From Mesorhizobium sp. LMG 17147 (lineage in GTDB: Bacteria; Pseudomonadota; Alphaproteobacteria; Rhizobiales; Rhizobiaceae): a DNA stretch of 64,000 nt. The translations under genes were made by a program, and so were the position numbers. The notes under the pieces are model-generated. The model saw only the letters and a list, made by a program, of their open reading frames with translations, made no database searches and was not told the DNA's origin. This document shows, piece by piece, positions 1 through 7,274 of the stretch; the stretch's first letter is position 1, and each line of letters starts with the position of its first letter. The stretch lies in contig NZ_JANCTC010000009.1 of assembly GCF_024297145.1 (NCBI RefSeq), positions 124,001 to 188,000 on the forward strand. Reading direction: 5' to 3'.

Positions 1-183
1 GATCAGCCCTGCCTCCAGCAGCAATTTCAAATGCCGCGAGACGCGCGGCTGCGACTGGCCGAGGATTTCGGTGAGATCTGAAACGGTCAGATCGCCGCGC
101 GACAGCAGCGCCAATATACGCAGCCGACTGGATTCAGCAGCCGCCTTCAATGTATCTACCATCGTGTCGAGAGCGACATGCAT
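1..183 (-). CDS. ArsR-family transcriptional regulator, N-terminal part (truncated by window edge)
   Basis: Sixty-one codons are readable from an ATG at 183 towards the window start; the rest lies outside. The translation is an ArsR-type winged helix: an opening helix ending in SSRLRILALLSRGDLTVSDL, then a recognition region with SQPRVSRHLKLLLEAGL. In rhizobia, proteins that begin like this often continue into a SAM-dependent methyltransferase domain and sit next to metF, but that part is not visible here. A perfect 16-bp palindrome lies 24 bases upstream of the start and probably is its own operator. The family call is firm; the effector is unknown. Confidence 0.8.
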   Translation of the reverse strand, partial: MHVALDTMVDTLKAAAESSRLRILALLSRGDLTVSDLTEILGQSQPRVSRHLKLLLEAGLI

Positions 184-206
184 GCGAGCATTCTCTTTGA
201 AAAGAT

Positions 207-222
207 ATAAACATATGTTTAT
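207..222. promoter_or_regulatory. Perfect 16-bp palindrome, probable ArsR operator
   Basis: ATAAACATATGTTTAT reads the same on both strands and lies just upstream of the ArsR-type gene, in the spacer before trmO. ArsR-family repressors bind AT-rich inverted repeats of this kind and usually control their own gene. Binding is inferred from position and symmetry only. Confidence 0.6.
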
Positions 223-322
223 GTCGGTTTTGATAGGCTTGCAAGCGCTATGTCGCTTCCGGACAAGAAAATGACGCATGCGCAGCGGATCGCGCAAAGC
301 CGGATGCATCGAGGCGAGGCCC

Positions 323-847
323 ATGTTCGAAACGCGCAGCGGCGAAAAGCTCCTGGAAACCGACCCGGCAACGATGCCGCCGGATGGCCATGTCGTCTTC
401 ATCGGCCGCATCGCTTCGCCTTGGATCACGCGGGAGACTTGCCCCAAAAACATGAAGGCCGCGCGGGAGACGGGACAGCCGGCGCACTTGGTCATCGACC
501 CGCTTTATCGTGAGGGCCTGCTTGGGCTGGAACGCGCCAGCCACGTGATCGTCCTGTCCTGGCTGCACCATGCGCCGCGGCAACTGATTGTCCAGAAACC
601 TCGCCATGCCACAGAGCCGAAAGGCGTCTTTTCGCTGCGCTCCCCTGCCCGGCCGAACCCAATTGGGCTGCATGTCGCCGGGCTGGTTGCCGTCGATATC
701 GATACCGGCCGCATCGATGTCGATGCCATCGACGTGCTCGACGGCACGCCGGTCATCGACATCAAGCCCTACTTCGCCTCGACCGATGCCTTCGCCGAAG
801 CGACCATGGCCGGGCGGGACGAGTTGTCCAGGTCGGACGGGCAGTGA
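323..847 (+). CDS. trmO: TrmO-like tRNA (t6A37) N6-methyltransferase, TsaA/UPF0066 family
   Basis: The 174-residue protein belongs to the TsaA/TrmO beta-barrel family, which uses S-adenosylmethionine to N6-methylate threonylcarbamoyl-adenosine 37 in certain tRNAs. The family signature RSPARPNPIGL is at residues 106-116 and a DIKPY motif at 146-150. The ATG at 323 is preferred because a GAGGCGAGG purine run lies just upstream; an earlier in-frame ATG at 278 has no such site. The stop overlaps the GTG start of the next gene, so the two are translationally coupled. The family is certain; the tRNA activity is inferred from E. coli TrmO. Confidence 0.85.
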   Translation: MFETRSGEKLLETDPATMPPDGHVVFIGRIASPWITRETCPKNMKAARETGQPAHLVIDPLYREGLLGLERASHVIVLSWLHHAPRQLIVQKPRHATEPKGVFSLRSPARPNPIGLHVAGLVAVDIDTGRIDVDAIDVLDGTPVIDIKPYFASTDAFAEATMAGRDELSRSDGQ

Positions 848-1155
848 GCGCCCCGACCGGCCGCCGCCGCGCCATCGCCAAGGCGCTGACAGCGCTCCTG
901 CCGCTGGCGCCCTATGCCGACATGGAAAAGATCCGTGCCGATGCCGGCGCCGTGCACATGAAGACCTTGCCACCGAGCATTGCGGTGTGGCTGGCGACGA
1001 TAGCGCATATTCGCCATGCCCATACCGACTACGAAAAGCTGCTGGCCGAAGGATATGACCGCGATTCCGCGCGCTTCTTCGTCATCGAGCAAACCAACAT
1101 CGTGCTAACCCGCTGGCGTGCCACCCGTCTGCTCGATGATGAGGACGAGGAATAG
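844..1155 (+). CDS. DUF2293 domain-containing protein
   Basis: A 103-residue protein starting at a GTG that overlaps the trmO stop. The central stretch (LPPSIAVWLATIAHIRHAHT, then DYEKLLAEGYDRDSARFFV) matches my memory of the DUF2293 family, small proteins common in Rhizobiales with no known function. No signal peptide or membrane segment is visible. The overlap with trmO suggests the two are made together, perhaps in RNA metabolism, but nothing in the sequence proves a role. Confidence 0.75.
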   Translation: MSAPTGRRRAIAKALTALLPLAPYADMEKIRADAGAVHMKTLPPSIAVWLATIAHIRHAHTDYEKLLAEGYDRDSARFFVIEQTNIVLTRWRATRLLDDEDEE

Positions 1156-1248
1156 AGCGATGGCAGACACACGCGTCGAGTTCTACGGCGCCCCCCTCTG
1201 TCCTTCCGACGTCAGGCCGGCAACATCGGAACTTTCAAAGCCAGAAAC

Positions 1249-1271
1249 AAAAAAACCGCCTCGGAGGGCGG
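1249..1271 (-). terminator. Rho-independent terminator on the minus strand
   Basis: Read on the minus strand, a CCGCC/GGCGG stem is followed by a run of seven T. It lies about 118 bases past the end of the MOSC gene. It may end that transcript with a long 3' UTR, or a separate small RNA encoded between 1270 and 1388. Confidence 0.65.
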
Positions 1272-1388
1272 ATCGTTGGAGCCAATTAGCACCATACCGA
1301 AATTAGTAGCATAGCTGCCGGCACAAAGCAAGAACAAAATACCCCGCGCGCGGCTTTGACTGGCTTTGCCGCCTTGCCTGGCAAACAA

Positions 1389-2006
1389 TCAGGCCCGGTA
1401 AATCCACTGCTCCGGCACGCGCACCGAAATCTCCTCGCCGGCAGTGATCGTGCCGGGCTTCTCGACCCAGGCGACGAGCCCGCGCAACCGCTTCGCCGCT
1501 TTCGGGAACAGCAGCGCGCCGGCCTCGACGTCGGCCATCCCGGCATGCTCGGCGACCGACCGGCCCGCGATCCGGCAAGGCCCGTTCTGCGCGTCGACCT
1601 TGACGGTTGCGCCGCCTTTGAAGAACAGCAGCGTGCCGGATGGCAGCATCGAGAGGTGCGGCAGGCCTTCGATCACGAGATTGGCGCCGATCCATTCCGG
1701 CTTGATCTCGGCGATGCCCATCCGTTCAGCGACGATTGCCAGTTCGTCCGCTGCCACGATCGACAATTGCCGCTCGTTGCGCATCTCGGTGCCGCGCGGA
1801 TACCAGGGCTCGCGCCCGCCGGAGCGCCGCGTCGTGCCGACGTGGAAATCGCCATCGATGCCATCGAAGCCGAGCTGCAACGTATCCACTGCCCGTGTCT
1901 CGAAATGATCGAACGGTGCGAGGTAACGCGCTGCCACCCTGGCGGCGAGTTTTCGCGCGGGCACGATCTCGACCGGAGTTTCGGCTTCGGGAAAAAGATC
2001 CAGCAT
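1389..2006 (-). CDS. MOSC domain-containing protein
   Basis: A 205-residue protein with a MOSC (Mo-cofactor sulfurase C-terminal) fold. The typical EMRNERQLSI segment is followed by a conserved cysteine in NGPCRIAG near residue 140, the residue that carries sulfur or contacts the molybdenum cofactor in this family. Stand-alone MOSC proteins of this size (YiiM-like) take part in sulfur transfer or in molybdoenzyme-based detoxification of N-hydroxylated compounds. No molybdoenzyme gene lies nearby, so the partner is unknown. A T-tailed hairpin lies downstream at 1249-1271. Confidence 0.75.
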   Translation of the reverse strand: MLDLFPEAETPVEIVPARKLAARVAARYLAPFDHFETRAVDTLQLGFDGIDGDFHVGTTRRSGGREPWYPRGTEMRNERQLSIVAADELAIVAERMGIAEIKPEWIGANLVIEGLPHLSMLPSGTLLFFKGGATVKVDAQNGPCRIAGRSVAEHAGMADVEAGALLFPKAAKRLRGLVAWVEKPGTITAGEEISVRVPEQWIYRA

Positions 2007-2146
2007 GGGTTCGTGCCTCGCGTGATACGCGCAATTAGCCGCGGTCAGCTCATCAGGTCCAGTCGAAAGCGCTGATGCTCAGATCAAGCGGACTGATGCG
2101 ATTTGCCAGGCGCGCTCCGATGCCGGTGCCGTCCGCGCCGAAACAG

Positions 2147-3268
2147 TCAGAGCATGCGCAACAGCGCGCCGCCGATCGAGTAGCCGGCGCCGAACGCGCA
2201 GAGCAGGCCGTAGTCGCCGGCCTTCATGTCGGCATGGTTCTCCGACAGGGCGATGATGGCGCCGGCGGCGGCGGTGTTGCCGAGGCGCTCCAGCACCATC
2301 GGCGCGCGGTCATGGTCGACGTCATGGCCGAACGACAGTTTCAGAATCATGGCGTTCATCCGCGCATTGGCCTGATGCAGCCAGAAGCGCCGGATCGCTT
2401 GCGGCGTCAGCCCGTGCTCGGCCAGGAACTCGACGATGAATTTGTGGCCGGCAACGGTGACTTCCTTGAACACCTTGTTGCCGATTTGCTTGATCAGATT
2501 GCCTTCCAGATCGATCATGTACGGATCGTCCTGGGTGGCGCGGGTATAATAACCGAGATTGGTGCGGATGCTGTTCGACATCTGCGTCCAGGTACGCGTA
2601 TCCAGCACCTCGAATCGGCCCGGCCGCTTCTCGCCCTGGGCGAGCCCTTCGACGACCATCGACACGGAAGCGTCGCCAAAGATGAAATGCGTCTGCCGGT
2701 CGCGAAAATTGAGATGGCCGGTGATGATCTCCGGCGTCGACACCAGCACGCGTTTGTGCGCCCCTGCCCGCACCAGGTTGACGGCGATGTGCAACGCGGC
2801 CGCCGCCGACGAGCAGCCAAGCCCCATGTCGAAGCCGGCGCCCTTCGTCCCCAGCGCCTGCTGCATCTCGATGGCGATCGCCGGATAGGGCCGCTGATGG
2901 TGCGAGGCCGAGCAGATCACCAGGTCGATATCCCCTGGCTTCAGCCCGGCATGATCGAGCGCCTTGCTGGCCGAGGCGATGCCGAATTCGGCCTCCAGCG
3001 ACAGCGCATCGTCGGGCCGCGCCGGGAAGCGCGGCGCCATGCGGGTCGGGTCGAGGATGCCCTCACGTTCGATGACATGGCGGGTCTGGACGCCCGAGGC
3101 ATGGACGATGAAGGCACTGTCGGATTTCTGCAGCAGCGGCTCGCCGGACACCTCGCGGCGGACGTTCTCCATGTCCACCCAGCTGTTGAAGCTGGCGACG
3201 AGTTCCTCATTGGTGATCGAAGCCTCGGGGATTTCAACGCCGATGCCGCTGATGATGACGCGATGCAT
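2147..3268 (-). CDS. Beta-ketoacyl-ACP synthase III, FabH2-like
   Basis: A 373-residue thiolase-fold condensing enzyme. The catalytic triad of KAS III enzymes is present: Cys152 in GLGCSSA, His298 in LHQAN and Asn331 in GNTAAAG. The N-terminus (NEELVASFN), the YPAIAIEMQQALG segment and the GHLNFRDR/HFIFGDA segment resemble the FabH2 group (Pseudomonas PA3286, Vibrio FabH2), not the housekeeping FabH. PA3286 feeds octanoyl-CoA from beta-oxidation into fatty acid synthesis, so a similar shunt is a reasonable guess. No acyl carrier or other fatty acid gene is adjacent. Confidence 0.82.
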   Translation of the reverse strand: MHRVIISGIGVEIPEASITNEELVASFNSWVDMENVRREVSGEPLLQKSDSAFIVHASGVQTRHVIEREGILDPTRMAPRFPARPDDALSLEAEFGIASASKALDHAGLKPGDIDLVICSASHHQRPYPAIAIEMQQALGTKGAGFDMGLGCSSAAAALHIAVNLVRAGAHKRVLVSTPEIITGHLNFRDRQTHFIFGDASVSMVVEGLAQGEKRPGRFEVLDTRTWTQMSNSIRTNLGYYTRATQDDPYMIDLEGNLIKQIGNKVFKEVTVAGHKFIVEFLAEHGLTPQAIRRFWLHQANARMNAMILKLSFGHDVDHDRAPMVLERLGNTAAAGAIIALSENHADMKAGDYGLLCAFGAGYSIGGALLRML

Positions 3269-3397
3269 TTCCAGTTCGTCCCGTGCGCAGGCGTTGCGGC
3301 TTCATGTCGGCGCCGCAAAAAGCTCGGCGCAACCTCTTTTGCACCTAGCCAGTTTATGCCGGCTTAAATCAAGTCCCTGGAAAGGGTCTAAAAGTTC

Positions 3398-4090
3398 CTA
3401 AGCAGCGCGCCGCGCCACGATGAAGAGACGGGGAAAGCGCAGCAACACCTTGCCGCTTGCCGTTTTCGGATAGGCTTCGCTGATCCTGGCCGTGTAGCGC
3501 TTCAGGAAAAGCTGCCGCTCGTCTTTGTCGAGCGGATCGAGGAACGGCTTCAGCCCCGTCGACTTCACCCATTCGACGATCGCCTCGGCATCAGCCAGCG
3601 GATGGTTGTAAATCGTGTGCCAGATATCGAGCCGGTCCGAGAATGGCGACAGAAGGTCGTAGTAGAACGAGACCGGCGGCAGCGGCACGCGAGCCGCGCG
3701 CTCGAGCTTTTCGGTGAACGGCATCTCGGCCGCGGTCTCGCGCATCAGCCGGTGCGAGGGCTCAGCCATGTTGTCCGGCATCTGCACGGCAAGCGCGCCG
3801 CCGGGCGCCAAAAATCCCATCAGCCGCTGGAAGACTGCCGGATGCTCCGGCAGCCACTGGAACACCGCGTTAGCGAAGATCACGTCGACGGGTTCGGTCG
3901 GCTGCCACGCCGCCGCATCCGCCAGCGCAAAGCTGACGCCGGGCAGGCGCGCCTTGGCCTTCTCGATCATGTCGGGCGAGGTATCGAAGCCGCTGATTTG
4001 CGCCTGCGGCCAGCGCTCGACCAGCAATTCGGTCGAATTGCCCGGTCCGCAGCCAATGTCGACCACCCGGCGCGGTTCTGGCACCGGCAC
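3398..4090 (-). CDS. tam: Trans-aconitate 2-methyltransferase-like protein, 5' end missing
   Basis: A class I SAM-dependent methyltransferase: motif I VVDIGCGPGNSTELL near the N-terminus, then FDTSPDMIEKA, DVIFANAVFQWLP and a C-terminus ending in FPRLFIVARRAA. This pattern fits Tam, which methylates trans-aconitate to protect aconitase. The first usable start is GTG at 4090, but coding similarity runs 25 codons further upstream to about 4165 (KDWSAALYLKFEDERTRPAR). That stretch has no ATG, GTG or TTG before an in-frame TGA at 4214-4216. The AT-richer cassette with the DpnI-like gene begins exactly there, so the original start and promoter were probably lost by insertion. The gene may be silent or make a shortened protein. 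Confidence 0.75.
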   Translation of the reverse strand: MPVPEPRRVVDIGCGPGNSTELLVERWPQAQISGFDTSPDMIEKAKARLPGVSFALADAAAWQPTEPVDVIFANAVFQWLPEHPAVFQRLMGFLAPGGALAVQMPDNMAEPSHRLMRETAAEMPFTEKLERAARVPLPPVSFYYDLLSPFSDRLDIWHTIYNHPLADAEAIVEWVKSTGLKPFLDPLDKDERQLFLKRYTARISEAYPKTASGKVLLRFPRLFIVARRAA

Positions 4091-4275
4091 CTGCGCAACG
4101 AGATCGCGCGCCGGCCGCGTGCGCTCATCCTCGAATTTCAGGTAGAGGGCGGCGGACCAGTCTTTTCCTGTTTTGAAAGTTAACTTTCCGCCCCGTGAAT
4201 CTTTTCTGTGCCGTCATAACGACTCGCCGCCATGCGTTGATTGACGTTCACGCATATTGCGTAGACCCTTTGACC

Positions 4276-5043
4276 ATGAAAATGGGATTCCAAGAGACTC
4301 AAGCAGCATACGACAGCGGTTCGCAAAGCGCGAGAATCTGGACGGAGCGGTGGGCGTCAGAATGGCTATACTGCCCCAACTGCGGGAATTCGCGCCTGAC
4401 GCAGTTTCCGGCAAATCTCCCTGTTGCCGATTTTTACTGCGATAAGTGCGATGATCAATACGAACTAAAAAGCGCAAAGAAACCGTTCGGCAGAAAACTC
4501 GCCAATGGTGCGTATAGCAGAAAAATCGAGCGGCTGAATTCGTCAACGAACCCCAACTTTTTTCTACTCAAATGCGATTTTAACCAGCGACTGGTGGAGT
4601 CCGTCTGCGTTATCCCAAAACAGTTTTTCACGCCAGCGATCGTAGAACGCAGGACGCCGCTCTCCCAAGCAGCACGCCGCGCCGGCTGGATTGGTTCGAA
4701 TATCCTTCTTAGCCGGGTCCCTGAAGCGGGAAGAATCCACCTTGTCAGAAACGGTGTGATCACCTCGAAAGAAGAGGTTTTGGCAGCTTGGAAGCGAACT
4801 GTGTTCCTACGCGATGCGCCCCACGACACCAGGGGATGGCTCGTTGAGGTCATGCGATGTATCGAGTCGATCGGCACAGACGAATTTGACATCGACCAAG
4901 CCTACGCATTTGAGCCACAGTTGGCTCTCCTTTACCCGAACAACCAGAATATTAGACCTAAAATCCGTCAACAACTTCAGTTTCTTCGCGACAAGGGATA
5001 TCTTAGGTTCCTGTCCCGTGGTCGATATCAGGTAGCGCGATAA
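4276..5043 (+). CDS. DpnI-like methyl-directed (type IIM) restriction endonuclease
   Basis: The 255-residue protein matches DpnI of Streptococcus (254 residues) along its length as I remember that sequence. The nuclease core shows Asp52 and the pair Glu63/Lys65 of the PD-(D/E)XK site, interlaced with a zinc site of four cysteines (33, 36, 55, 58). Further shared stretches are SQAARRAGWIGSNILLSRVP and RQQLQFLRDKGYL in the C-terminal winged helix. DpnI cuts GATC only when the adenine is methylated, so no partner methylase is needed and none is present. The region is visibly AT-richer than its neighbours, a sign of transfer. ATG 4276 is chosen because it gives DpnI length; an earlier in-frame start at 4195 has no support. 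Confidence 0.88.
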   Translation: MKMGFQETQAAYDSGSQSARIWTERWASEWLYCPNCGNSRLTQFPANLPVADFYCDKCDDQYELKSAKKPFGRKLANGAYSRKIERLNSSTNPNFFLLKCDFNQRLVESVCVIPKQFFTPAIVERRTPLSQAARRAGWIGSNILLSRVPEAGRIHLVRNGVITSKEEVLAAWKRTVFLRDAPHDTRGWLVEVMRCIESIGTDEFDIDQAYAFEPQLALLYPNNQNIRPKIRQQLQFLRDKGYLRFLSRGRYQVAR

Positions 5044-5084
5044 CGCAGGTGATCTACGTCAGATCGTTTTGGTCAGGTCTAAGA

Positions 5085-5369
5085 ATGGCTTGGTATCTCA
5101 ACAACTACAGATGTTATAAATGTCACAGGTATTGGGCTACTGATTGGTCCTGCGCCTGTGACGACGAGTGTCCATATTGCCAAGCGCGCAATGCGACAGC
5201 CATCGATAGCGTCGATCTGACCAACATTGTGGTTCAAGAAAACGACGCGTTTATAGTCCTTAACTCGCCACCGACGGCAGAACACCACCCCGACTACTGG
5301 GAAGTTGCGCGGTTCTCTTCAGCCAAACTCGCCGAGGACTTCATAGAGACACTCGACAGAGAATTCTAA
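5085..5369 (+). CDS. Small zinc-ribbon-like protein following the DpnI-like gene
   Basis: A 94-residue protein with six cysteines in its first third: a CYKC pair, CAC, then CPYC. This looks like a small zinc ribbon. The rest is acidic and has no recognised domain. ATG 5085 follows a GGTCAGG purine run; a GTG at 5049, six bases after the endonuclease stop, is the alternative. It has the same low GC as the endonuclease gene and the same strand, so both probably arrived together. It could be a DNA-binding accessory or control protein; this is only inferred from position. Confidence 0.55.
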   Translation: MAWYLNNYRCYKCHRYWATDWSCACDDECPYCQARNATAIDSVDLTNIVVQENDAFIVLNSPPTAEHHPDYWEVARFSSAKLAEDFIETLDREF

Positions 5370-5383
5370 ACGAGGCGCACGGA

Positions 5384-7033
5384 CTATCTTGTCAGCCGCT
5401 TATACGTCATGCGGTGCGGGTTGACCGCGTCCGGCCCGAGTCTACGGATCTTGTCCTGCTCGTAATCCTCGAAATTGCCTTCGAACCATTCGACATGGCT
5501 GTCACCCTCGAAGGCCAGGATGTGCGTCGCCAGACGATCGAGGAACATGCGATCGTGCGAGATGATAACGGCGCAGCCGGCGAAGTTTTCTAGCGCGTCT
5601 TCCAGTGCGGCCAGCGTTTCGGTATCGAGATCGTTGGTCGGTTCGTCGAGCAGCAGCACATTGCCGCCGGTCTTCAGCATCTTGGCCAGATGCACGCGGT
5701 TGCGCTGGCCGCCAGACAGGTTGCCGACCTTCTGCTGCTGATCGCCGCCGCGGAAATTGAACGACGCGCAATAGGCGCGGGTGTTGGCTTCGAACTTGCC
5801 GAGCTTGACCACTTCGGCGCCGCCCGAGATCTCTTCCCAGACGGTCTTGGTCGGGTCGAGCGCGTCGCGGCTCTGGTCGACATAACCGAGCTTGACCGTC
5901 TCGCCGACGCGAATGGTGCCGGCGTCCGGCTTTTCCTGGCCGGTGATCATGCGGAACAGCGTCGTCTTGCCGGCGCCGTTCGGGCCGATGACGCCGACGA
6001 TGCCGCCCGGCGGCAGCTTGAATTCGAGGTCGTCGATCAAAAGCGTGTCGCCAAACCCCTTCGACAGGCCCTCGACCTCGATCACCACATTGCCGAGCCG
6101 CTCGCCATGCGGAATGACGATCTGCGTGTCGCTCGGACGCCGCTTGTCGGCTGCATCCAGCAGATCCTGGAAGGCCTGGATACGGGCCTTCGACTTGGTC
6201 TGCCGGGCTTTCGGACTGGACTGGATCCACTCGCGCTCGCGGCCGATCGCCCGCTGGCGCGCATCGTCCTCGCGGCCTTCCTGCTTGAGCCGCTTGGCCT
6301 TGGCTTCGAGGTATTTGGTGTAGTTGCCTTCGTACGGGATACCGCGGCCGCGATCGAGCTCGAGGATCCAGCCGGTGACATTGTCGAGGAAGTAGCGGTC
6401 GTGGGTGATGATCATCACCGCGCCGGGATAGGCGCGCAGATGCTTTTCCAGCCACGCCGTCGTCTCGGCGTCGAGATGGTTGGTCGGCTCGTCGAGCAGC
6501 AGCAAATCGGGCTGGCGCAGCAAGAGCTGGCAGAGCGCGACACGGCGGCGCTCGCCGCCCGACAGCTTGGTGACATCGGCCTCCTTGGGCGGACAGCCGA
6601 GCGCCTCCATCGCCATCTCGACCTGCTGTTCGAGATCCCAGAGGTTGAGCCGGTCCATCTCGTCCTGCAGCTTGGCCGACTCGTCCGCCGTCTCGTCGGA
6701 ATAGTTCATCATCAATTCGTTGTAGCGCTCGATGATCGCGGTCTTGGCCGCGACGCCTTCCATGACGTTTTCGAACACGTTCTTGTTCGGATCAAGTGCC
6801 GGCTCCTGCGCCAGGTAACCGACGGTAGCACCCTCGGCCAGCCAGGCCTCACCGCTCCACTCCTTGTCGATGCCGGCCATGATCTTGAGGATCGTCGACT
6901 TGCCGGCGCCGTTGGGGCCGAGGATGCCGATCTTGGCGTCCGGGTAGAAGGACAGATGGATGTTCTCGAGCACCTTCTTGGTGCCGTAGGCCTTGTTGAG
7001 GCCGGCCATGTGATAGATGAACTGGCGTGCCAC
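5384..7033 (-). CDS. ettA: Energy-dependent translational throttle protein EttA (ABC-F)
   Basis: A 549-residue soluble protein with two ABC ATPase domains and no membrane part. Domain 1 has GPNGAGKST, the signature LSGGERRRVALCQLLL and DEPTNHLDAET; domain 2 has GPNGAGKTT, LSGGQRNRVHLAKML and DEPTNDLDTET. The start ARQFIYHMAGLNKAYGTKKV is characteristic of EttA. EttA binds the ribosomal E site and gates the first peptide bonds according to ATP/ADP level. The GTG at 7033 is chosen because AGGGAAAG lies 6-13 bases upstream and it gives the usual family N-terminus. It stands alone and is divergent from the diguanylate cyclase gene. Confidence 0.93.
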   Translation of the reverse strand: MARQFIYHMAGLNKAYGTKKVLENIHLSFYPDAKIGILGPNGAGKSTILKIMAGIDKEWSGEAWLAEGATVGYLAQEPALDPNKNVFENVMEGVAAKTAIIERYNELMMNYSDETADESAKLQDEMDRLNLWDLEQQVEMAMEALGCPPKEADVTKLSGGERRRVALCQLLLRQPDLLLLDEPTNHLDAETTAWLEKHLRAYPGAVMIITHDRYFLDNVTGWILELDRGRGIPYEGNYTKYLEAKAKRLKQEGREDDARQRAIGREREWIQSSPKARQTKSKARIQAFQDLLDAADKRRPSDTQIVIPHGERLGNVVIEVEGLSKGFGDTLLIDDLEFKLPPGGIVGVIGPNGAGKTTLFRMITGQEKPDAGTIRVGETVKLGYVDQSRDALDPTKTVWEEISGGAEVVKLGKFEANTRAYCASFNFRGGDQQQKVGNLSGGQRNRVHLAKMLKTGGNVLLLDEPTNDLDTETLAALEDALENFAGCAVIISHDRMFLDRLATHILAFEGDSHVEWFEGNFEDYEQDKIRRLGPDAVNPHRMTYKRLTR

Positions 7034-7274
7034 GCGCGCTTTCCCTGAAAAGTCGACTGATGTCGGATTGAATGGAAGTTGGGGGCTATGTAAGCGATGC
7101 GGCCCCGAACGGCAAACAGTTTTGGCCCCAAGCGGATTTGGTCGCACCCACAAACGCTTAGACGCTTCATTTCATGCCGGCACCCAGGCGAAAGCTCCGG
7201 TTAACCATTCCGCGTCAAACAATATTGGATGGGAAATCGCTGGCAGCCGCGATTTCGGGGAGAGAGATCGGGCC

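Noticed and set aside
1160..1306. A 48-codon ORF after the DUF2293 gene
   Set aside because: It runs through the minus-strand terminator, has no resemblance to any family and no clear ribosome site.
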